In this document: in pieces, positions 43,692 through 53,417 of the stretch | How the letters are laid out: each line of letters starts with the position of its first letter | Position numbering within the stretch: position 1 is the stretch's first letter | From: Bacteroidaceae bacterium | GTDB lineage: Bacteria; Bacteroidota; Bacteroidia; Bacteroidales; Bacteroidaceae | DNA: 64,000 nucleotides | Reading direction: 5' to 3' | Assembly (NCBI GenBank): GCA_016286165.1 | Contig: JAEESE010000009.1 | Span: forward strand, 1 to 64,000 | Position numbers and translations under genes: made by a program | Notes under the pieces: generated by a model | Told to the model about the DNA's origin: nothing | Seen by the model: only the letters and a program-made list of their open reading frames with translations | Database searches by the model: none

Positions 43692-44245
43692 TGGCAAATA
43701 CAGCAAGACTGAAGCAGGAGTATACCGAGCGTATCGCTCCCGCATTGAAAGAGAAGTTCGGCTACACATCTGCTATGCAGATCCCCGTTCTGAAGAAGAT
43801 TGTCGTAAATCAGGGCCTCGGCATCGCTACTGCCGACAAGAAGATCATCGAAGTTGCCGTGAACGAACTCACTGCTATCACCGGTCAGAAGGCCGTTGCT
43901 ACAGTTTCAAAGAAGGACGTGGCTAACTTCAAGCTCCGTAAGAAGATGCCCATCGGTGTCATGGTAACCCTCCGTCGCGAGCGCATGTATGAGTTCCTTG
44001 AGAAACTCGTGAAAGTGGCTCTGCCCCGTATCCGTGACTTCAAGGGTATCGAGAGCAAGCTCGACGGCCGTGGTAACTACACCCTCGGTATCCAGGAGCA
44101 GATCATCTTCCCTGAGATCAACATTGATGCCATCGACCGCATCGTCGGTATGAACATCACTTTCGTGACCACTGCTAAGACCGACGAGGAAGGCTTCGCC
44201 CTTCTCAAGGAGTTCGGCCTTCCTTTCAAAAACGCTAAAGACTAA
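43691..44245 (+). CDS. rplE: 50S ribosomal protein L5
   Basis: A 184-residue uL5 that holds 5S rRNA in the central protuberance. [40 protein letters not shown] and [18 protein letters not shown] are all present. Overlaps rplX by 1 bp. Confidence 0.98.
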   Translation: MANTARLKQEYTERIAPALKEKFGYTSAMQIPVLKKIVVNQGLGIATADKKIIEVAVNELTAITGQKAVATVSKKDVANFKLRKKMPIGVMVTLRRERMYEFLEKLVKVALPRIRDFKGIESKLDGRGNYTLGIQEQIIFPEINIDAIDRIVGMNITFVTTAKTDEEGFALLKEFGLPFKNAKD

Positions 44246-44251
44246 GGAAAT

Positions 44252-44551
44252 ATGGCAAAAGAATCAATGAAAGCCCGCGAGGTAAAGCGCGCCAAACTCG
44301 TTGCCAAGTATGCCGCCAAGCGTGCAGCCCTGAAGAAGATCGTCAACACAGGTGATCCTGTCGAGGCCTTCGAGGCAGCACAGAAGCTCCAGAGCATCCC
44401 TCGCAATGCCAACCCCATCCGTCTGCACAACCGCTGCAAGATTACGGGCCGTCCCAAAGGCTATATCCGCCAGTTCGGTATTTCCCGTATCCAGTTCCGC
44501 GAGATGGCCTCTCAGGGTCTCATCCCCGGCGTGCGCAAGGCAAGTTGGTAA
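44252..44551 (+). CDS. rpsN: 30S ribosomal protein S14, zinc-independent form
   Basis: A 99-residue uS14. It is the long form without zinc-finger cysteines (only one Cys, in [17 protein letters not shown]), so it does not need zinc. Ends [11 protein letters not shown]. 6 bp after rplE, then a 75-bp gap. Confidence 0.97.
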   Translation: MAKESMKAREVKRAKLVAKYAAKRAALKKIVNTGDPVEAFEAAQKLQSIPRNANPIRLHNRCKITGRPKGYIRQFGISRIQFREMASQGLIPGVRKASW

Positions 44552-44626
44552 GTTCTGAGACACCCCAATTATTTATATCTTTTAATATTGTCGGCAGAGT
44601 GCCGATTAATTAAATCTTAAACAACA

Positions 44627-45022
44627 ATGACAGATCCTATTGCAGATTATTTGACGCGGTTGCGCAATGCCATTATGGCTAAGCACCGTGTGGTCGAAGT
44701 ACCCGCGTCGAATCTGAAGAAGGAGATCACCAAGATCCTCTTCGAAAAGGGCTACATCCTCAACTACAAGTTTGTGGACGACGGCCCCCAGGGCACCATC
44801 AAGATTGCCCTGAAGTACGATGCTGTTAACAAGGTTAACGCCATCAAGAAACTCATCCGCGTATCCAAGCCCGGCATGCGTAAGTACACCGGTTACAAGG
44901 ATATGCCTCGCGTCATCAACGGTCTCGGCATCGCCGTCATCTCTACCTCCAAGGGTGTGATGACCAACAAGGAAGCCGCCGAGCAGAAGATTGGTGGCGA
45001 AGTGCTTTGCTACGTTTATTAA
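44627..45022 (+). CDS. rpsH: 30S ribosomal protein S8
   Basis: A 131-residue uS8; in E. coli it represses the spc operon by binding its mRNA. MTDPIADYLTRLRNAIMAKH and ISTSKGVMTNKEA..GGEVLCYVY. rplF follows after 17 bp with a strong Shine-Dalgarno sequence. Confidence 0.97.
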   Translation: MTDPIADYLTRLRNAIMAKHRVVEVPASNLKKEITKILFEKGYILNYKFVDDGPQGTIKIALKYDAVNKVNAIKKLIRVSKPGMRKYTGYKDMPRVINGLGIAVISTSKGVMTNKEAAEQKIGGEVLCYVY

Positions 45023-45024
45023 TT

Positions 45025-45032
45025 TAAGGAGG
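45025..45032 (+). promoter_or_regulatory. Perfect Shine-Dalgarno sequence of rplF
   Basis: TAAGGAGG, 7 bases before the rplF ATG. Such sequences are rare in this phylum, whose ribosomes mostly ignore them, so its presence is notable. Confidence 0.8.
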
Positions 45033-45039
45033 AATTAAC

Positions 45040-45621
45040 ATGTCAAGAATCGGTAAATTGCCCATTAACATCCCCGCAGGTGTTGAGATTTCCATTGACG
45101 ATAACAAGGTTACCGTCAAAGGCAAGGAGGGTGTTTTAACCCAAGAGGTTAATCCTTCCATCAAGATTAATTACGATAAGGACAAGGCTGAGATTACCTT
45201 CGACATCGACGAAGAGTATGATCCCATCAACGTATCCATGAAGCAGAAGCAGGCCTACCACGGACTGTATCGCTCGCTCATCCACAATATGGTGGTTGGC
45301 GTAAGCGAGGGCTTCACCAAGCAGATGGAACTCGTGGGCGTCGGCTATCGCGTGACCAACAAGGGCAACCTTCTGGAGTTCGCGCTCGGCTATACCCACC
45401 CCATCCTCATCCAGCTTCCCGACACCATCAAGGTTGAAACCAAGATGGAACGTAATCAGAACCCCCAGATTATCTTGAAGTCTTGCGACAAACAGCTCCT
45501 CGGACAGGTTTGCGCCAAGATTCGTTCTTTCCGTAAGCCCGAACCTTACAAGGGCAAGGGTATCTTGTTCCTCGGCGAACAGATTCGTAGAAAGTCCGGT
45601 AAGTCAGCAGGTGCTAAGTAA
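45040..45621 (+). CDS. rplF: 50S ribosomal protein L6
   Basis: A 193-residue uL6 near the factor-binding site. MSRIGKLPINIPAGVEISI, then YHGLYRSLIHNMVVGVSEGF and KPEPYKGKGILFLGEQIRRKSGKSAGAK. One of three genes here with a canonical ribosome binding site. Confidence 0.97.
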   Translation: MSRIGKLPINIPAGVEISIDDNKVTVKGKEGVLTQEVNPSIKINYDKDKAEITFDIDEEYDPINVSMKQKQAYHGLYRSLIHNMVVGVSEGFTKQMELVGVGYRVTNKGNLLEFALGYTHPILIQLPDTIKVETKMERNQNPQIILKSCDKQLLGQVCAKIRSFRKPEPYKGKGILFLGEQIRRKSGKSAGAK

Positions 45622-45645
45622 TAGTAACTCTAAAATCGCGTAATC

Positions 45646-45987
45646 ATGACAACGAAAATAGAAAGACGAATCAAGATTAAGTATAGAGTTCGTAATAAGA
45701 TCTCTGGCACTGCAGAGCGCCCCCGCATGTCGGTGTTCCGCAGCAACAAGCAGATTTATGTTCAGGTCATCAACGACCTTAATGGAACCACCCTCTGCGC
45801 AGCTTCATCGCTCGGCATGGAGACATGCCCCAAGAAGGAGCAGGCTGCCAAGGTAGGTGAACTCATTGCAAAGAAAGCCCTTGAGGCAGGTATCACCAAC
45901 GTGGTCTTCGACCGCAACGGTTACCTCTATCATGGACGTGTGAAGGAAGTTGCAGATGCAGCACGTAAAGGTGGACTTAAATTCTAA
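45646..45987 (+). CDS. rplR: 50S ribosomal protein L18
   Basis: A 113-residue uL18 that binds 5S r[34 protein letters not shown] and [24 protein letters not shown]. rpsE follows after 5 bp. Confidence 0.97.
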   Translation: MTTKIERRIKIKYRVRNKISGTAERPRMSVFRSNKQIYVQVINDLNGTTLCAASSLGMETCPKKEQAAKVGELIAKKALEAGITNVVFDRNGYLYHGRVKEVADAARKGGLKF

Positions 45988-45992
45988 TCATT

Positions 45993-46505
45993 ATGGCAAT
46001 CAAGAATGTAAAGATTAATAGCGATGTTGAATTGAAGGACCGCCTCGTAGCCATCAACCGTGTTACCAAGGTAACCAAGGGTGGCCGCACCTTCACATTT
46101 GCAGCAATCGTAGTAGTAGGCGACGGCAAGGGCATCATCGGTTATGGCCTCGGCAAGGCCGGTGAGGTAACAGCCGCTATCGCCAAGGGCGTTGAAGCAG
46201 CCAAGAAGAACTTGGTGCAGGTGCCCGTAGTAAAAGGTACGGTTCCCCACGAGCAGGCCGCTAAGTTCGGCGGTGCCGAGGTACTCATCATGCCCGCTTC
46301 GACCGGTACTGGTGTAGTGGCTGGCGGTGCTATGCGTGCCGTACTCGAGAGTGTTGGTATCACTGACTGCTTGGCAAAGTCCAAGGGTTCTTCCAACCCC
46401 CACAATCTGGTGAAGGCTACTATCGCCGCCCTCTCTGAGATGCGCGACGCACGTCAGGTAGCCCAGAACCGTGGCATCAGTGTTGAAAAAGTTTTCAGAG
46501 GTTAA
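45993..46505 (+). CDS. rpsE: 30S ribosomal protein S5
   Basis: A 170-residue uS5 involved in decoding fidelity and mRNA unwinding. [29 protein letters not shown] and [34 protein letters not shown]. No unusual substitution noted. Confidence 0.97.
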   Translation: MAIKNVKINSDVELKDRLVAINRVTKVTKGGRTFTFAAIVVVGDGKGIIGYGLGKAGEVTAAIAKGVEAAKKNLVQVPVVKGTVPHEQAAKFGGAEVLIMPASTGTGVVAGGAMRAVLESVGITDCLAKSKGSSNPHNLVKATIAALSEMRDARQVAQNRGISVEKVFRG

Positions 46506-46509
46506 CAAG

Positions 46510-46517
46510 TAAGGAGG
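46510..46517 (+). promoter_or_regulatory. Perfect Shine-Dalgarno sequence of rpmD
   Basis: TAAGGAGG, 9 bases before the rpmD ATG, starting a few bases after the rpsE stop. Confidence 0.8.
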
Positions 46518-46526
46518 ACCAAGATT

Positions 46527-46703
46527 ATGGCAACAATCAAGATTAAGCAGATTAAGAGCCGCATCGGCGCTCCCAAGAATCAGAAGCGTACACTCGACGC
46601 CATGGGCCTTCGCAAGCTCAACCACGTCGTAGAACTCGAGGATACCCCCTCAGTACGCGGCCAGATTCGTACCGTTCATCATCTGGTGAAGGTCATTGAC
46701 TAA
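46527..46703 (+). CDS. rpmD: 50S ribosomal protein L30
   Basis: A 58-residue uL30, MATIKIKQIKSRIGAPKNQK..., ending TVHHLVKVID. All of the family's short fold is present. It is below usual length cut-offs and easily missed, but lies at its conserved place between rpsE and rplO and has a canonical ribosome binding site. Confidence 0.96.
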   Translation: MATIKIKQIKSRIGAPKNQKRTLDAMGLRKLNHVVELEDTPSVRGQIRTVHHLVKVID

Positions 46704-46741
46704 GTTAATCTATTATTAACGTATTAAACCGACACACGAAT

Positions 46742-47185
46742 ATGAAATTGAATAATTTGACACCTGCAGCCGGCAGCACCAAGACGCGTAAGCGCATTGG
46801 CCGCGGTCCCGGTTCCGGACTCGGTGGTACTTCCACACGTGGTCACAAGGGTGCTAAGGCTCGTTCGGGCTACAAGAAGAAGATTGGTTTTGAAGGTGGT
46901 CAGATGCCACTTCAGCGCCGTCTGCCGAAATTCGGCTTCAAGAACATCAACCGCAAGGAGTATCAGGCTATCAACCTCAGCACCATCCAGAAGCTCGCAG
47001 AGCGCGGAATGGCTAAGGTAGGTCCAGAGGAACTCGTAGCAGCACGTCTGGTTAAGGCCGGCGAGCTCATCAAGGTTCTGGGCTATGGTGAACTCACTGC
47101 CAAGGTTGAGGTCGTAGCTAACGCCTTCTCCAAGACTGCCGAGGCTGCTATCACGGCAGCAGGTGGCACTGCAACAACTCTGTAA
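46742..47185 (+). CDS. rplO: 50S ribosomal protein L15
   Basis: A 147-residue uL15, a late-assembly protein. Glycine-rich GRGPGSGLGGTSTRGHKGAKARSGYKKKIGFEGGQMPLQRRLPKFGF is diagnostic. secY begins 12 bp after the stop. Confidence 0.97.
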   Translation: MKLNNLTPAAGSTKTRKRIGRGPGSGLGGTSTRGHKGAKARSGYKKKIGFEGGQMPLQRRLPKFGFKNINRKEYQAINLSTIQKLAERGMAKVGPEELVAARLVKAGELIKVLGYGELTAKVEVVANAFSKTAEAAITAAGGTATTL

Positions 47186-47197
47186 GACTGAAAGCTC

Positions 47198-48544
47198 ATG
47201 AAGAAGTTTTTTGCAACACTGAAGAACATTTGGAAGATTGAGGACCTTCGCATGAAGATTCTTATCACTCTGTTCTTCGCTGCCGTCTACCGCTTCGGCT
47301 CGTTCGTGGTGCTCCCCGGCATCAACCCGAACATGTTGGTAGCCCTGCGCGAGCAGACCAGCGAAGGCCTGATGAGCCTTCTGAACATGTTCTCTGGAGG
47401 TGCTTTCTCCAATGCGTCAATCTTCGCACTGGGAATCATGCCTTATATCACGGCGTCTATCGTCATCCAGCTTTTGGCTGTTGCTGTACCTTATTTCCAG
47501 AAGATGCAGCGTGAAGGCGAGAGCGGCCGTCGTAAGATCAATCAGTACACCCGCTATCTGACAATCTTCATCCTCCTGTTCCAGGCCCCAGGTTATCTGG
47601 TCAACCTGCGTCACATGTCTGGCGGCGCCCTGTCGCCTGCCATCGGATGGACTTCGTTCATGATCAGCTCCACCATCATCCTTGCCGCCGGCTCTATGTT
47701 CATCCTCTGGTTGGGCGAGCGCATCACCGACAAGGGTATTGGCAACGGTGTTTCGATGATCATTATGTTAGGTATCATCGCCCGCCTACCACAGGCCTTC
47801 GGTCAGGAGGCTGTAAGCCGTCTGAACAACCTCAACGGCGGTGGTCTGGTGATGTTCCTCATTGAGCTCGTCATCCTCTTCTTGGCTATCATCGCCGCTA
47901 TCATGCTCACTCAGGCCACCCGTAAGGTGCCCGTGCAGTATGCCAAGCGTGTGATGGGCGGACAGCAGATTGGCGGTGCACGTCAGTACATCCCCTTGAA
48001 GCTCTTCGCTGCCAATGTGATGCCTATCATCTTCGCACAGGCCATCATGTTCCTGCCTATCACTCTGATGCAGGCTTTCAGTGACGGCCAGAACCCCTCC
48101 GCTGTGCTGATGGCTCTTTCCGACCATCGCAGCTGGGCTTACAACGTAGTATTTGCTGCCCTTATCATTATCTTTACCTATCTCTATACGGCTATCACAA
48201 TGAACCCCGTGCAGATGGCAGAGGATATGAAGCGCAACAATGGCTTTATCCCGGGTGTTCGTCCCGGCAAGGATACTGCCGACTACATTGACAATGTGAT
48301 GTCGCACATCACACTGCCCGGTTCCATCTTCCTGGCGTTCATCGCATGCATGCCCGCTTTCGCCGGCCTGCTCAATGTTCAGCCTGAGTTCGGACAGTTC
48401 TTTGGTGGTACTTCGTTGCTCATCCTCGTAGGTGTTGTCCTTGACACCCTGCAGCAGATTGAGAGTCACCTGCTCATGCGTCACTACGACGGCCTGCTCG
48501 AGTCGGGACGTATCCGTGGCCGTAGCGGTGTGAGTGCCTACTAA
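47198..48544 (+). CDS. secY: Preprotein translocase subunit SecY
   Basis: A 448-residue inner-membrane channel with about ten helices. VYRFGSFVVLPGINPN (helix 1 and plug side), GIMPYITASIVIQLL, GERITDKGIGNGVSMIIM, VPVQYAKRVMGGQQIGGARQYIPLK, and FIPGVRPGKDTADYID in the cytosolic loop that meets SecA. With SecE and SecG it exports the many signal-peptide proteins of this region. Confidence 0.98.
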   Translation: MKKFFATLKNIWKIEDLRMKILITLFFAAVYRFGSFVVLPGINPNMLVALREQTSEGLMSLLNMFSGGAFSNASIFALGIMPYITASIVIQLLAVAVPYFQKMQREGESGRRKINQYTRYLTIFILLFQAPGYLVNLRHMSGGALSPAIGWTSFMISSTIILAAGSMFILWLGERITDKGIGNGVSMIIMLGIIARLPQAFGQEAVSRLNNLNGGGLVMFLIELVILFLAIIAAIMLTQATRKVPVQYAKRVMGGQQIGGARQYIPLKLFAANVMPIIFAQAIMFLPITLMQAFSDGQNPSAVLMALSDHRSWAYNVVFAALIIIFTYLYTAITMNPVQMAEDMKRNNGFIPGVRPGKDTADYIDNVMSHITLPGSIFLAFIACMPAFAGLLNVQPEFGQFFGGTSLLILVGVVLDTLQQIESHLLMRHYDGLLESGRIRGRSGVSAY

Positions 48545-48550
48545 TCCAAG

Positions 48551-48556
48551 AAGGAG
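48551..48556 (+). promoter_or_regulatory. Shine-Dalgarno sequence of map
   Basis: AAGGAG, 9 bases before the map ATG. Third canonical site in the superoperon. Confidence 0.65.
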
Positions 48557-48565
48557 TATCTGAGG

Positions 48566-49375
48566 ATGATATTTCTGAAAACAGAAGACGAGATTGAACT
48601 GATGCGGGCTGCCAATCAGTTGGTAGCAGCCACTCTGGCCGAGGTCTGCAAGGCCGTGCAACCAGGAGTGACAACCGCTCAGCTCGACCGTCTGGCCGAA
48701 GAGTTCATCCGCGACCACGGCGCTGAGCCGACTTTCAAAGGATTCCCCAATCCATACGGAGGTCCTTTCCCAGGAAGCATTTGCGCCTCGGTCAACGAGA
48801 TAGTCGTTCACGGCGTTCCCTCAGAAGAGATTGTTCTCCACGACGGTGACATCATCTCTGTCGACTGTGGCACGCTCTTGAATGGTTTCAACGGCGACTC
48901 GTGCTATACATTTCAGGTAGGTGAAGTCTCAACAGACGTGAAGAACCTCCTGCGCACGACCAAGGAGTCGCTCTACAAAGGTATAGAAACGGCAGTGGCC
49001 GGTCATCGCATAGGCGACATAGGCTATGCAGTGCAGACTCACTGCGAGGCCCAAGGCTATGGCGTCGTTCGCGAGTTCGTAGGTCATGGCATTGGCCGAG
49101 AGATGCACGAAGACCCGCAAGTCCCCAACTACGGCAAGCGTGGTCAGGGCAAGCAGATAAAGAACGGCCTTTGCATCGCCATTGAGCCCATGATTACCAT
49201 GGGAACTCATGAGGTCTATATGATGCCCGACAAATGGTCTATCAAGACACGCGACGGCAAGCCGGCAGCTCACTTCGAGCACACTATTGCCATTCATCAT
49301 GGCAAGCCCGACATATTATCCTCTTTCGAGGAAATAGAGCGTATCGAAGCTACCAGAGGCCAGACCATCTCATAA
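48566..49375 (+). CDS. map: Methionine aminopeptidase, type I
   Basis: A 269-residue metalloenzyme that removes N-terminal Met from new proteins. Metal ligands visible in order: Asp in SVDCG, Asp in NGDSCYTF, His in GHGIGREMHEDP, Glu in IAIEPM and Glu in HFEHTIAI. No N-terminal extension. 21 bp after secY, a common position. Confidence 0.97.
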   Translation: MIFLKTEDEIELMRAANQLVAATLAEVCKAVQPGVTTAQLDRLAEEFIRDHGAEPTFKGFPNPYGGPFPGSICASVNEIVVHGVPSEEIVLHDGDIISVDCGTLLNGFNGDSCYTFQVGEVSTDVKNLLRTTKESLYKGIETAVAGHRIGDIGYAVQTHCEAQGYGVVREFVGHGIGREMHEDPQVPNYGKRGQGKQIKNGLCIAIEPMITMGTHEVYMMPDKWSIKTRDGKPAAHFEHTIAIHHGKPDILSSFEEIERIEATRGQTIS

Positions 49376-49408
49376 ATATCATAAACTCAGAAACTCTAAT
49401 CCCACAGT

Positions 49409-49627
49409 ATGGCAAAGCAATCCGCTATTGAACAAGACGGGCAGATAATCGAAGCCCTCTCCAACGCTATGTTCCGCGTTGAACTGGAGAATGGACATCA
49501 GATAACGGCACACATCTCAGGAAAGATGCGTATGCACTACATCAAGATCCTTCCAGGCGACAAGGTAAAGGTAGAGATGAGCCCGTATGACCTGACGAAA
49601 GGTCGCATCGTATTCCGATTCAAATAA
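49409..49627 (+). CDS. infA: Translation initiation factor IF-1
   Basis: A 72-residue OB-fold protein that occupies the A-site during initiation. [32 protein letters not shown] and [23 protein letters not shown]. 33 bp after map. Confidence 0.97.
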   Translation: MAKQSAIEQDGQIIEALSNAMFRVELENGHQITAHISGKMRMHYIKILPGDKVKVEMSPYDLTKGRIVFRFK

Positions 49628-49638
49628 TAAGCAACAAT

Positions 49639-49755
49639 ATGAAAACAAGAGCATCCCTTAAGAAGCGCACCCCCGACTGCAAGATCGTACGTCGCAAGGG
49701 TCGCCTGTATGTTATCAACAAGAAGAACCCCAAGTTCAAGACACGTCAGGGTTAA
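49639..49755 (+). CDS. rpmJ: 50S ribosomal protein L36
   Basis: A 38-residue bL36, [20 protein letters not shown]..., ending KFKTRQG. It keeps a single Cys, so this is the form without the full zinc ribbon. Too short for most gene finders but at its conserved place between infA and rpsM. Confidence 0.95.
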   Translation: MKTRASLKKRTPDCKIVRRKGRLYVINKKNPKFKTRQG

Positions 49756-49797
49756 TCTTTAAATTTTAAATTTCAACTTTCAACTCTTAAAGAGTAT

Positions 49798-50178
49798 ATG
49801 GCAATAAGAATTGTTGGTGTCGATTTGCCTCAGAACAAGCGAGGCGAAATCGCTTTGACCTATGTCTTCGGCATCGGTCGCAGTAGCGCAGCAAAGATTC
49901 TCGAGACCGCAGGTGTCGACAAGGACATCAAAGTTAAGGACTGGACCGACGAACAGGCCGGTAAGATCCGCGAGGTAATCGCTGCCGATTATAAAGTAGA
50001 GGGTGATCTCCGCTCCGAGATTGCTATGAACATCAAGCGCCTGATGGATATCGGTTGCTACCGTGGTGTCCGTCATCGTAATGGTCTTCCCGTACGTGGC
50101 CAGAGCACTAAGAACAACGCTCGTACACGTAAGGGTAAGAAGAAGACTGTTGCAAACAAGAAGAAGGCCACGAAGTAA
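49798..50178 (+). CDS. rpsM: 30S ribosomal protein S13
   Basis: A 126-residue uS13 of the 30S head, contacting P-site t[59 protein letters not shown]. First gene of the alpha part. 42 bp after rpmJ. Confidence 0.97.
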   Translation: MAIRIVGVDLPQNKRGEIALTYVFGIGRSSAAKILETAGVDKDIKVKDWTDEQAGKIREVIAADYKVEGDLRSEIAMNIKRLMDIGCYRGVRHRNGLPVRGQSTKNNARTRKGKKKTVANKKKATK

Positions 50179-50211
50179 TTGAGAATGGATAATTGAAAAT
50201 AGAAAATTCAT

Positions 50212-50601
50212 ATGGCAAAGAAAACAGTTGCAGCTAAGAAAAGAAACGTGAAGGTTGACGCCCTGGGCCAGCTCCATGTGCACAGCTCCTTCAACAATGT
50301 CATCGTTTCGCTTGCTAACAGCGAGGGTCAGATCATCTCTTGGTCCAGCGCTGGCAAGATGGGTTTCCGCGGTTCTAAGAAGAACACCCCCTATGCCGCC
50401 CAGATGGCCGCTCAGGATTGCGCTAAGATAGCCTATGACCTCGGCCTGCGCAAGGTTAAGGCTTATGTCAAAGGTCCCGGCAATGGTCGCGAGTCAGCAA
50501 TCCGCACCATTCATGGTGCAGGTATCGAAGTCGTCGAGATCGTCGACGTCACTCCGCTTCCTTTCAACGGATGCCGTCCTCCGAAGCGTCGTAGAGTTTA
50601 A
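50212..50601 (+). CDS. rpsK: 30S ribosomal protein S11
   Basis: A 129-residue uS11 of the platform. [43 protein letters not shown] and [11 protein letters not shown] end. 33 bp after rpsM. Confidence 0.98.
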   Translation: MAKKTVAAKKRNVKVDALGQLHVHSSFNNVIVSLANSEGQIISWSSAGKMGFRGSKKNTPYAAQMAAQDCAKIAYDLGLRKVKAYVKGPGNGRESAIRTIHGAGIEVVEIVDVTPLPFNGCRPPKRRRV

Positions 50602-50662
50602 TTATGGGCGTTATATCGTAATAACGTTATATTCGTAGTAACGAAAACATTTTAAATAGATT

Positions 50663-51268
50663 ATGGCAAGATATACAGGTCCAAAGTCAAAAATCGCTCG
50701 CCGCTTCGGTGAGGCAATATTCGGTCCAGACAAGGTTTTGTCAAAGCGCAACTTCCCCCCGGGGCAGCACGGCAACAACCGTCGTCGCAAGACCTCCGAG
50801 TACGGTGTCATGCTTGCTGAGAAGCAAAAGGCAAAGTACACCTATGGCGTACTCGAGAAACAGTTCCGCAATATGTTCGAGAAGGCAGCCCGCACAAACG
50901 GCATTACCGGTGAGATCCTCCTCCAGAACCTTGAGTGTCGTCTCGACAACGTAGTGTTCCGTCTTGGTATCGCTCCAAGCCGCGCCGCTGCTCGCCAGCT
51001 CGTAAGCCACCGTCACATCGTTGTCGACGGTAAGGTTGTCAACATCCCCTCCTTCAGCGTTAAGCCCGGCCAGATTGTCGGTGTTCGCGAGAAGGCAAAG
51101 AATCTTGAGGTTATCACTGCTGCTCTCGCTGGCTTCAACCACAGCAAGTATCCCTGGATTGAATGGGACGAGGCCCAGAAGGCCGGCAAGCTGCTCCACA
51201 AGCCCGAGCGCGCAGACATCCCCGAGAACATTAAGGAACAATTGATCGTTGAGTTGTACTCTAAATAA
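50663..51268 (+). CDS. rpsD: 30S ribosomal protein S4
   Basis: A 201-residue uS4, a primary 16S binder with an S4 RNA-binding domain ([41 protein letters not shown]). In other bacteria it represses the alpha operon. No N-terminal zinc cysteines. 61 bp after rpsK. Confidence 0.98.
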   Translation: MARYTGPKSKIARRFGEAIFGPDKVLSKRNFPPGQHGNNRRRKTSEYGVMLAEKQKAKYTYGVLEKQFRNMFEKAARTNGITGEILLQNLECRLDNVVFRLGIAPSRAAARQLVSHRHIVVDGKVVNIPSFSVKPGQIVGVREKAKNLEVITAALAGFNHSKYPWIEWDEAQKAGKLLHKPERADIPENIKEQLIVELYSK

Positions 51269-51277
51269 GAAATAGTT

Positions 51278-52270
51278 ATGGCGATATTAGCATTTCAAAA
51301 ACCTGACAAGGTGTTAATGGTGGAGGCCGACGACAAATACGGCAAGTTCGAATTTCGTCCGTTGGAGCCCGGCTTCGGTATTACTGTAGGTAATGCTCTT
51401 CGCCGTATTCTGCTTTCTTCCCTCGAGGGCTATGCCATCAATACCATCCGTATTGAAGGTGTAGAACATGAGTTCGCTTCCGTCCCCGGCGTTAAGGAAG
51501 ACGTTACCAACATTATCCTCAACCTTAAGCAAGTGCGCTTCAAGCAAGTTGTTGAAGAGTTCGAGACTGAGAAGGTGAGCATCAATGTTGAGAACACTAC
51601 CGTACTCACAGCCGGTGACTTCAATAAATATCTGACAGGTTTCGAGGTCCTCAATCCCGACCTCGTCATCTGCCACCTCGACGCCAAGGCTTCGCTCAAG
51701 ATGGAGATCTCCATCAACAAGGGACGCGGATATGTTCCCTCGGAGGAGAACCGTGAGTTCTGCACCGATGTCAACGTTATCCCCATCGACTCCATCTATA
51801 CGCCCATCCGCAACGTCAAGTATCAGGTCGAGAACTTCCGCGTAGAGCAGAAGACCGACTACGAGAAGCTCATCCTCGAGATCACCACCGATGGTTCCAT
51901 TCACCCCAAGGACGCACTCAAGGAAGCCGCCAAGATCCTCATCTATCACTTCATGCTCTTCTCCGACGATAAGATCACACTTGAGAATATCGACGCCGAC
52001 GGCAATGAAGAATTCGATGAGGAAGTGCTGCACATGCGTCAGCTCCTCAAGACAAAGCTCGTCGACATGGATCTCTCCGTGCGCGCACTCAACTGTCTGA
52101 AGGCTGCCGACGTCGAGACTCTCGGAGATCTCGTACAGTACAACAAGACCGACCTCCTCAAGTTCCGCAACTTCGGTAAGAAATCGCTCACCGAGCTTGA
52201 TGATTTGCTCGAGAGTCTGAATCTGTCGTTTGGAACCGATATTTCAAAGTATAAATTAGACAAAGAATAA
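51278..52270 (+). CDS. rpoA: RNA polymerase alpha subunit
   Basis: A 330-residue subunit. N-terminal dimer domain about 1-235 ([34 protein letters not shown]), C-terminal domain about 255-320 ([42 protein letters not shown]) for UP-element DNA and activators. Starts 9 bp after rpsD. Confidence 0.98.
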   Translation: MAILAFQKPDKVLMVEADDKYGKFEFRPLEPGFGITVGNALRRILLSSLEGYAINTIRIEGVEHEFASVPGVKEDVTNIILNLKQVRFKQVVEEFETEKVSINVENTTVLTAGDFNKYLTGFEVLNPDLVICHLDAKASLKMEISINKGRGYVPSEENREFCTDVNVIPIDSIYTPIRNVKYQVENFRVEQKTDYEKLILEITTDGSIHPKDALKEAAKILIYHFMLFSDDKITLENIDADGNEEFDEEVLHMRQLLKTKLVDMDLSVRALNCLKAADVETLGDLVQYNKTDLLKFRNFGKKSLTELDDLLESLNLSFGTDISKYKLDKE

Positions 52271-52285
52271 AATCCCATTTCCACA

Positions 52286-52801
52286 ATGAGACACGGAAAG
52301 AAATTCAACCACCTGAGCCGTACTGCATCACACCGTGACGCCATGCTCTCCAATATGGCCGTTTCGCTCATCATGCACAAAAGAATCACTACGACTCTCG
52401 CCAAGGCCAAGGCTCTCAAGAAGTTCGTAGAGCCCTTGCTTACCAAGGCAAAACAAGATACTACCAACGCTCGCCGCGTTGTATTCAGCCACCTCCAGGA
52501 CAAGTTCGCCATCACCGAGCTCTTCCAGAACATCAGCCCGAAGATTGCTGACCGTCCCGGTGGCTACACCCGTATTATCAAGACAGGCTTCCGCCAGGGT
52601 GATATGGCACCTATGTGCTTCATCGAGCTCGTCGACTTCGACGAGAACATGGCTAAGACACAGAAGAAGGCCACTCGCACACGTCGCAGCCGCAAGAGCG
52701 CTGCAGCAGATGCTCCTGCAGCACCCGCAGCCGAGGCTCCCGCAACAGAAGAAGCCCCTGTCGAAGCACCTGCCGACGAGGCAGCTGCAACCGCCGAATA
52801 A
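52286..52801 (+). CDS. rplQ: 50S ribosomal protein L17 with Ala/Glu-rich extension
   Basis: A 171-residue bL17. The core (about 1-120, [29 protein letters not shown]) is followed by a basic stretch and about 30 residues rich in Ala, Pro and Glu ([17 protein letters not shown]), longer than the E. coli form. Similar tails are common in Bacteroidota L17. Last gene of the superoperon. Confidence 0.96.
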   Translation: MRHGKKFNHLSRTASHRDAMLSNMAVSLIMHKRITTTLAKAKALKKFVEPLLTKAKQDTTNARRVVFSHLQDKFAITELFQNISPKIADRPGGYTRIIKTGFRQGDMAPMCFIELVDFDENMAKTQKKATRTRRSRKSAAADAPAAPAAEAPATEEAPVEAPADEAAATAE

Positions 52802-52823
52802 TTCTGAATTGCTATACTAAGTC

Positions 52824-52853
52824 GAAAGGGCAACCCGTGAGGGCTGCCCTTTC
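52824..52853 (+). terminator. Hairpin after rplQ
   Basis: GAAAGGGCA and TGCCCTTTC pair perfectly over 9 bp with an inner CCC/GGG stem, 22 bp past the rplQ stop. The T tract is poor, so it may be a partly efficient terminator or an mRNA-end stabiliser. Confidence 0.65.
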
Positions 52854-52859
52854 CGTATG

Positions 52860-53120
52860 TCCTCAATGTCTGTTATGCTACTGAAATCCCTTCTTACCGT
52901 CCGGTTTGGTGTCCAAAATGCCCGGAATGATATAGCTGATGAGCCTCTATGCCTTGCGCGCGCGTACATATATAAATATGCATGCGCGCGCGAACCCTCT
53001 GCTGTAGAGCGTTTTTGCTATTTTAAGGCCTTAAAACCCCTGTAAAGCCTTATTTTTTTACCTAAAACGCCCTAAATACGGCTTTTTTTCAGTATTTCGC
53101 ACATTTTTTTATAAACTTTT
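52860..53120. other. Intergenic region between rplQ hairpin and lipoprotein promoter
   Basis: No gene. It contains GCGCGCGCGTACAT at 52956-52969, which with a second GC alternating run (52984-52992) forms an imperfect inverted repeat across an AT-rich centre. The remainder is AT-rich and has no feature I can name. Confidence 0.55.
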
Positions 53121-53151
53121 TTTGGTGAGAATGAAATTATGTGTACATTTG
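53121..53151 (+). promoter_or_regulatory. Promoter of the large surface lipoprotein gene
   Basis: TTTG (53121-53124), 19 bp, TACATTTG (53144-53151), a textbook Bacteroidota promoter. Confidence 0.75.
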
Positions 53152-53157
53152 CACCGA

Positions 53158-53417
53158 ATTAGACATCCATCTCTGCCGGAGGGATGGGTAAAACGACGTG
53201 AAGGAGTTGGGATTTCTGGCGAGAGACCCTTCTTTCTCCGCGCTAAAGCTGGGTATAAGGAGGCCCATTATAGCTATACGAAACAGAAAAGAGTGATTAA
53301 CCCTAACAACCACCTACGCCCAGCGGCCAGCAGCCGCAGGTCGCTAAGCAAAAGTGATTACCACAGAAGAACAAAGTATTAATTAATCAATAACCCTTTT
53401 TTAAAAGTTTTACATTT
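53158..53417 (+). other. Long 5-prime leader of the surface lipoprotein mRNA
   Basis: About 260 untranslated bases between the expected transcript start and the ATG. It is GC-richer than other intergenic DNA and contains possible stems such as GCGGCCAGCAGCCGC at 53323-53337. It does not match any riboswitch core I know. It may stabilise a very abundant mRNA or bind a regulator. Confidence 0.45.

Noticed and set aside
53158..53417. Known riboswitch in the long leader
   Set aside because: The leader does not contain the conserved cores of TPP, cobalamin, SAM, FMN or glycine riboswitches that I can recognise.
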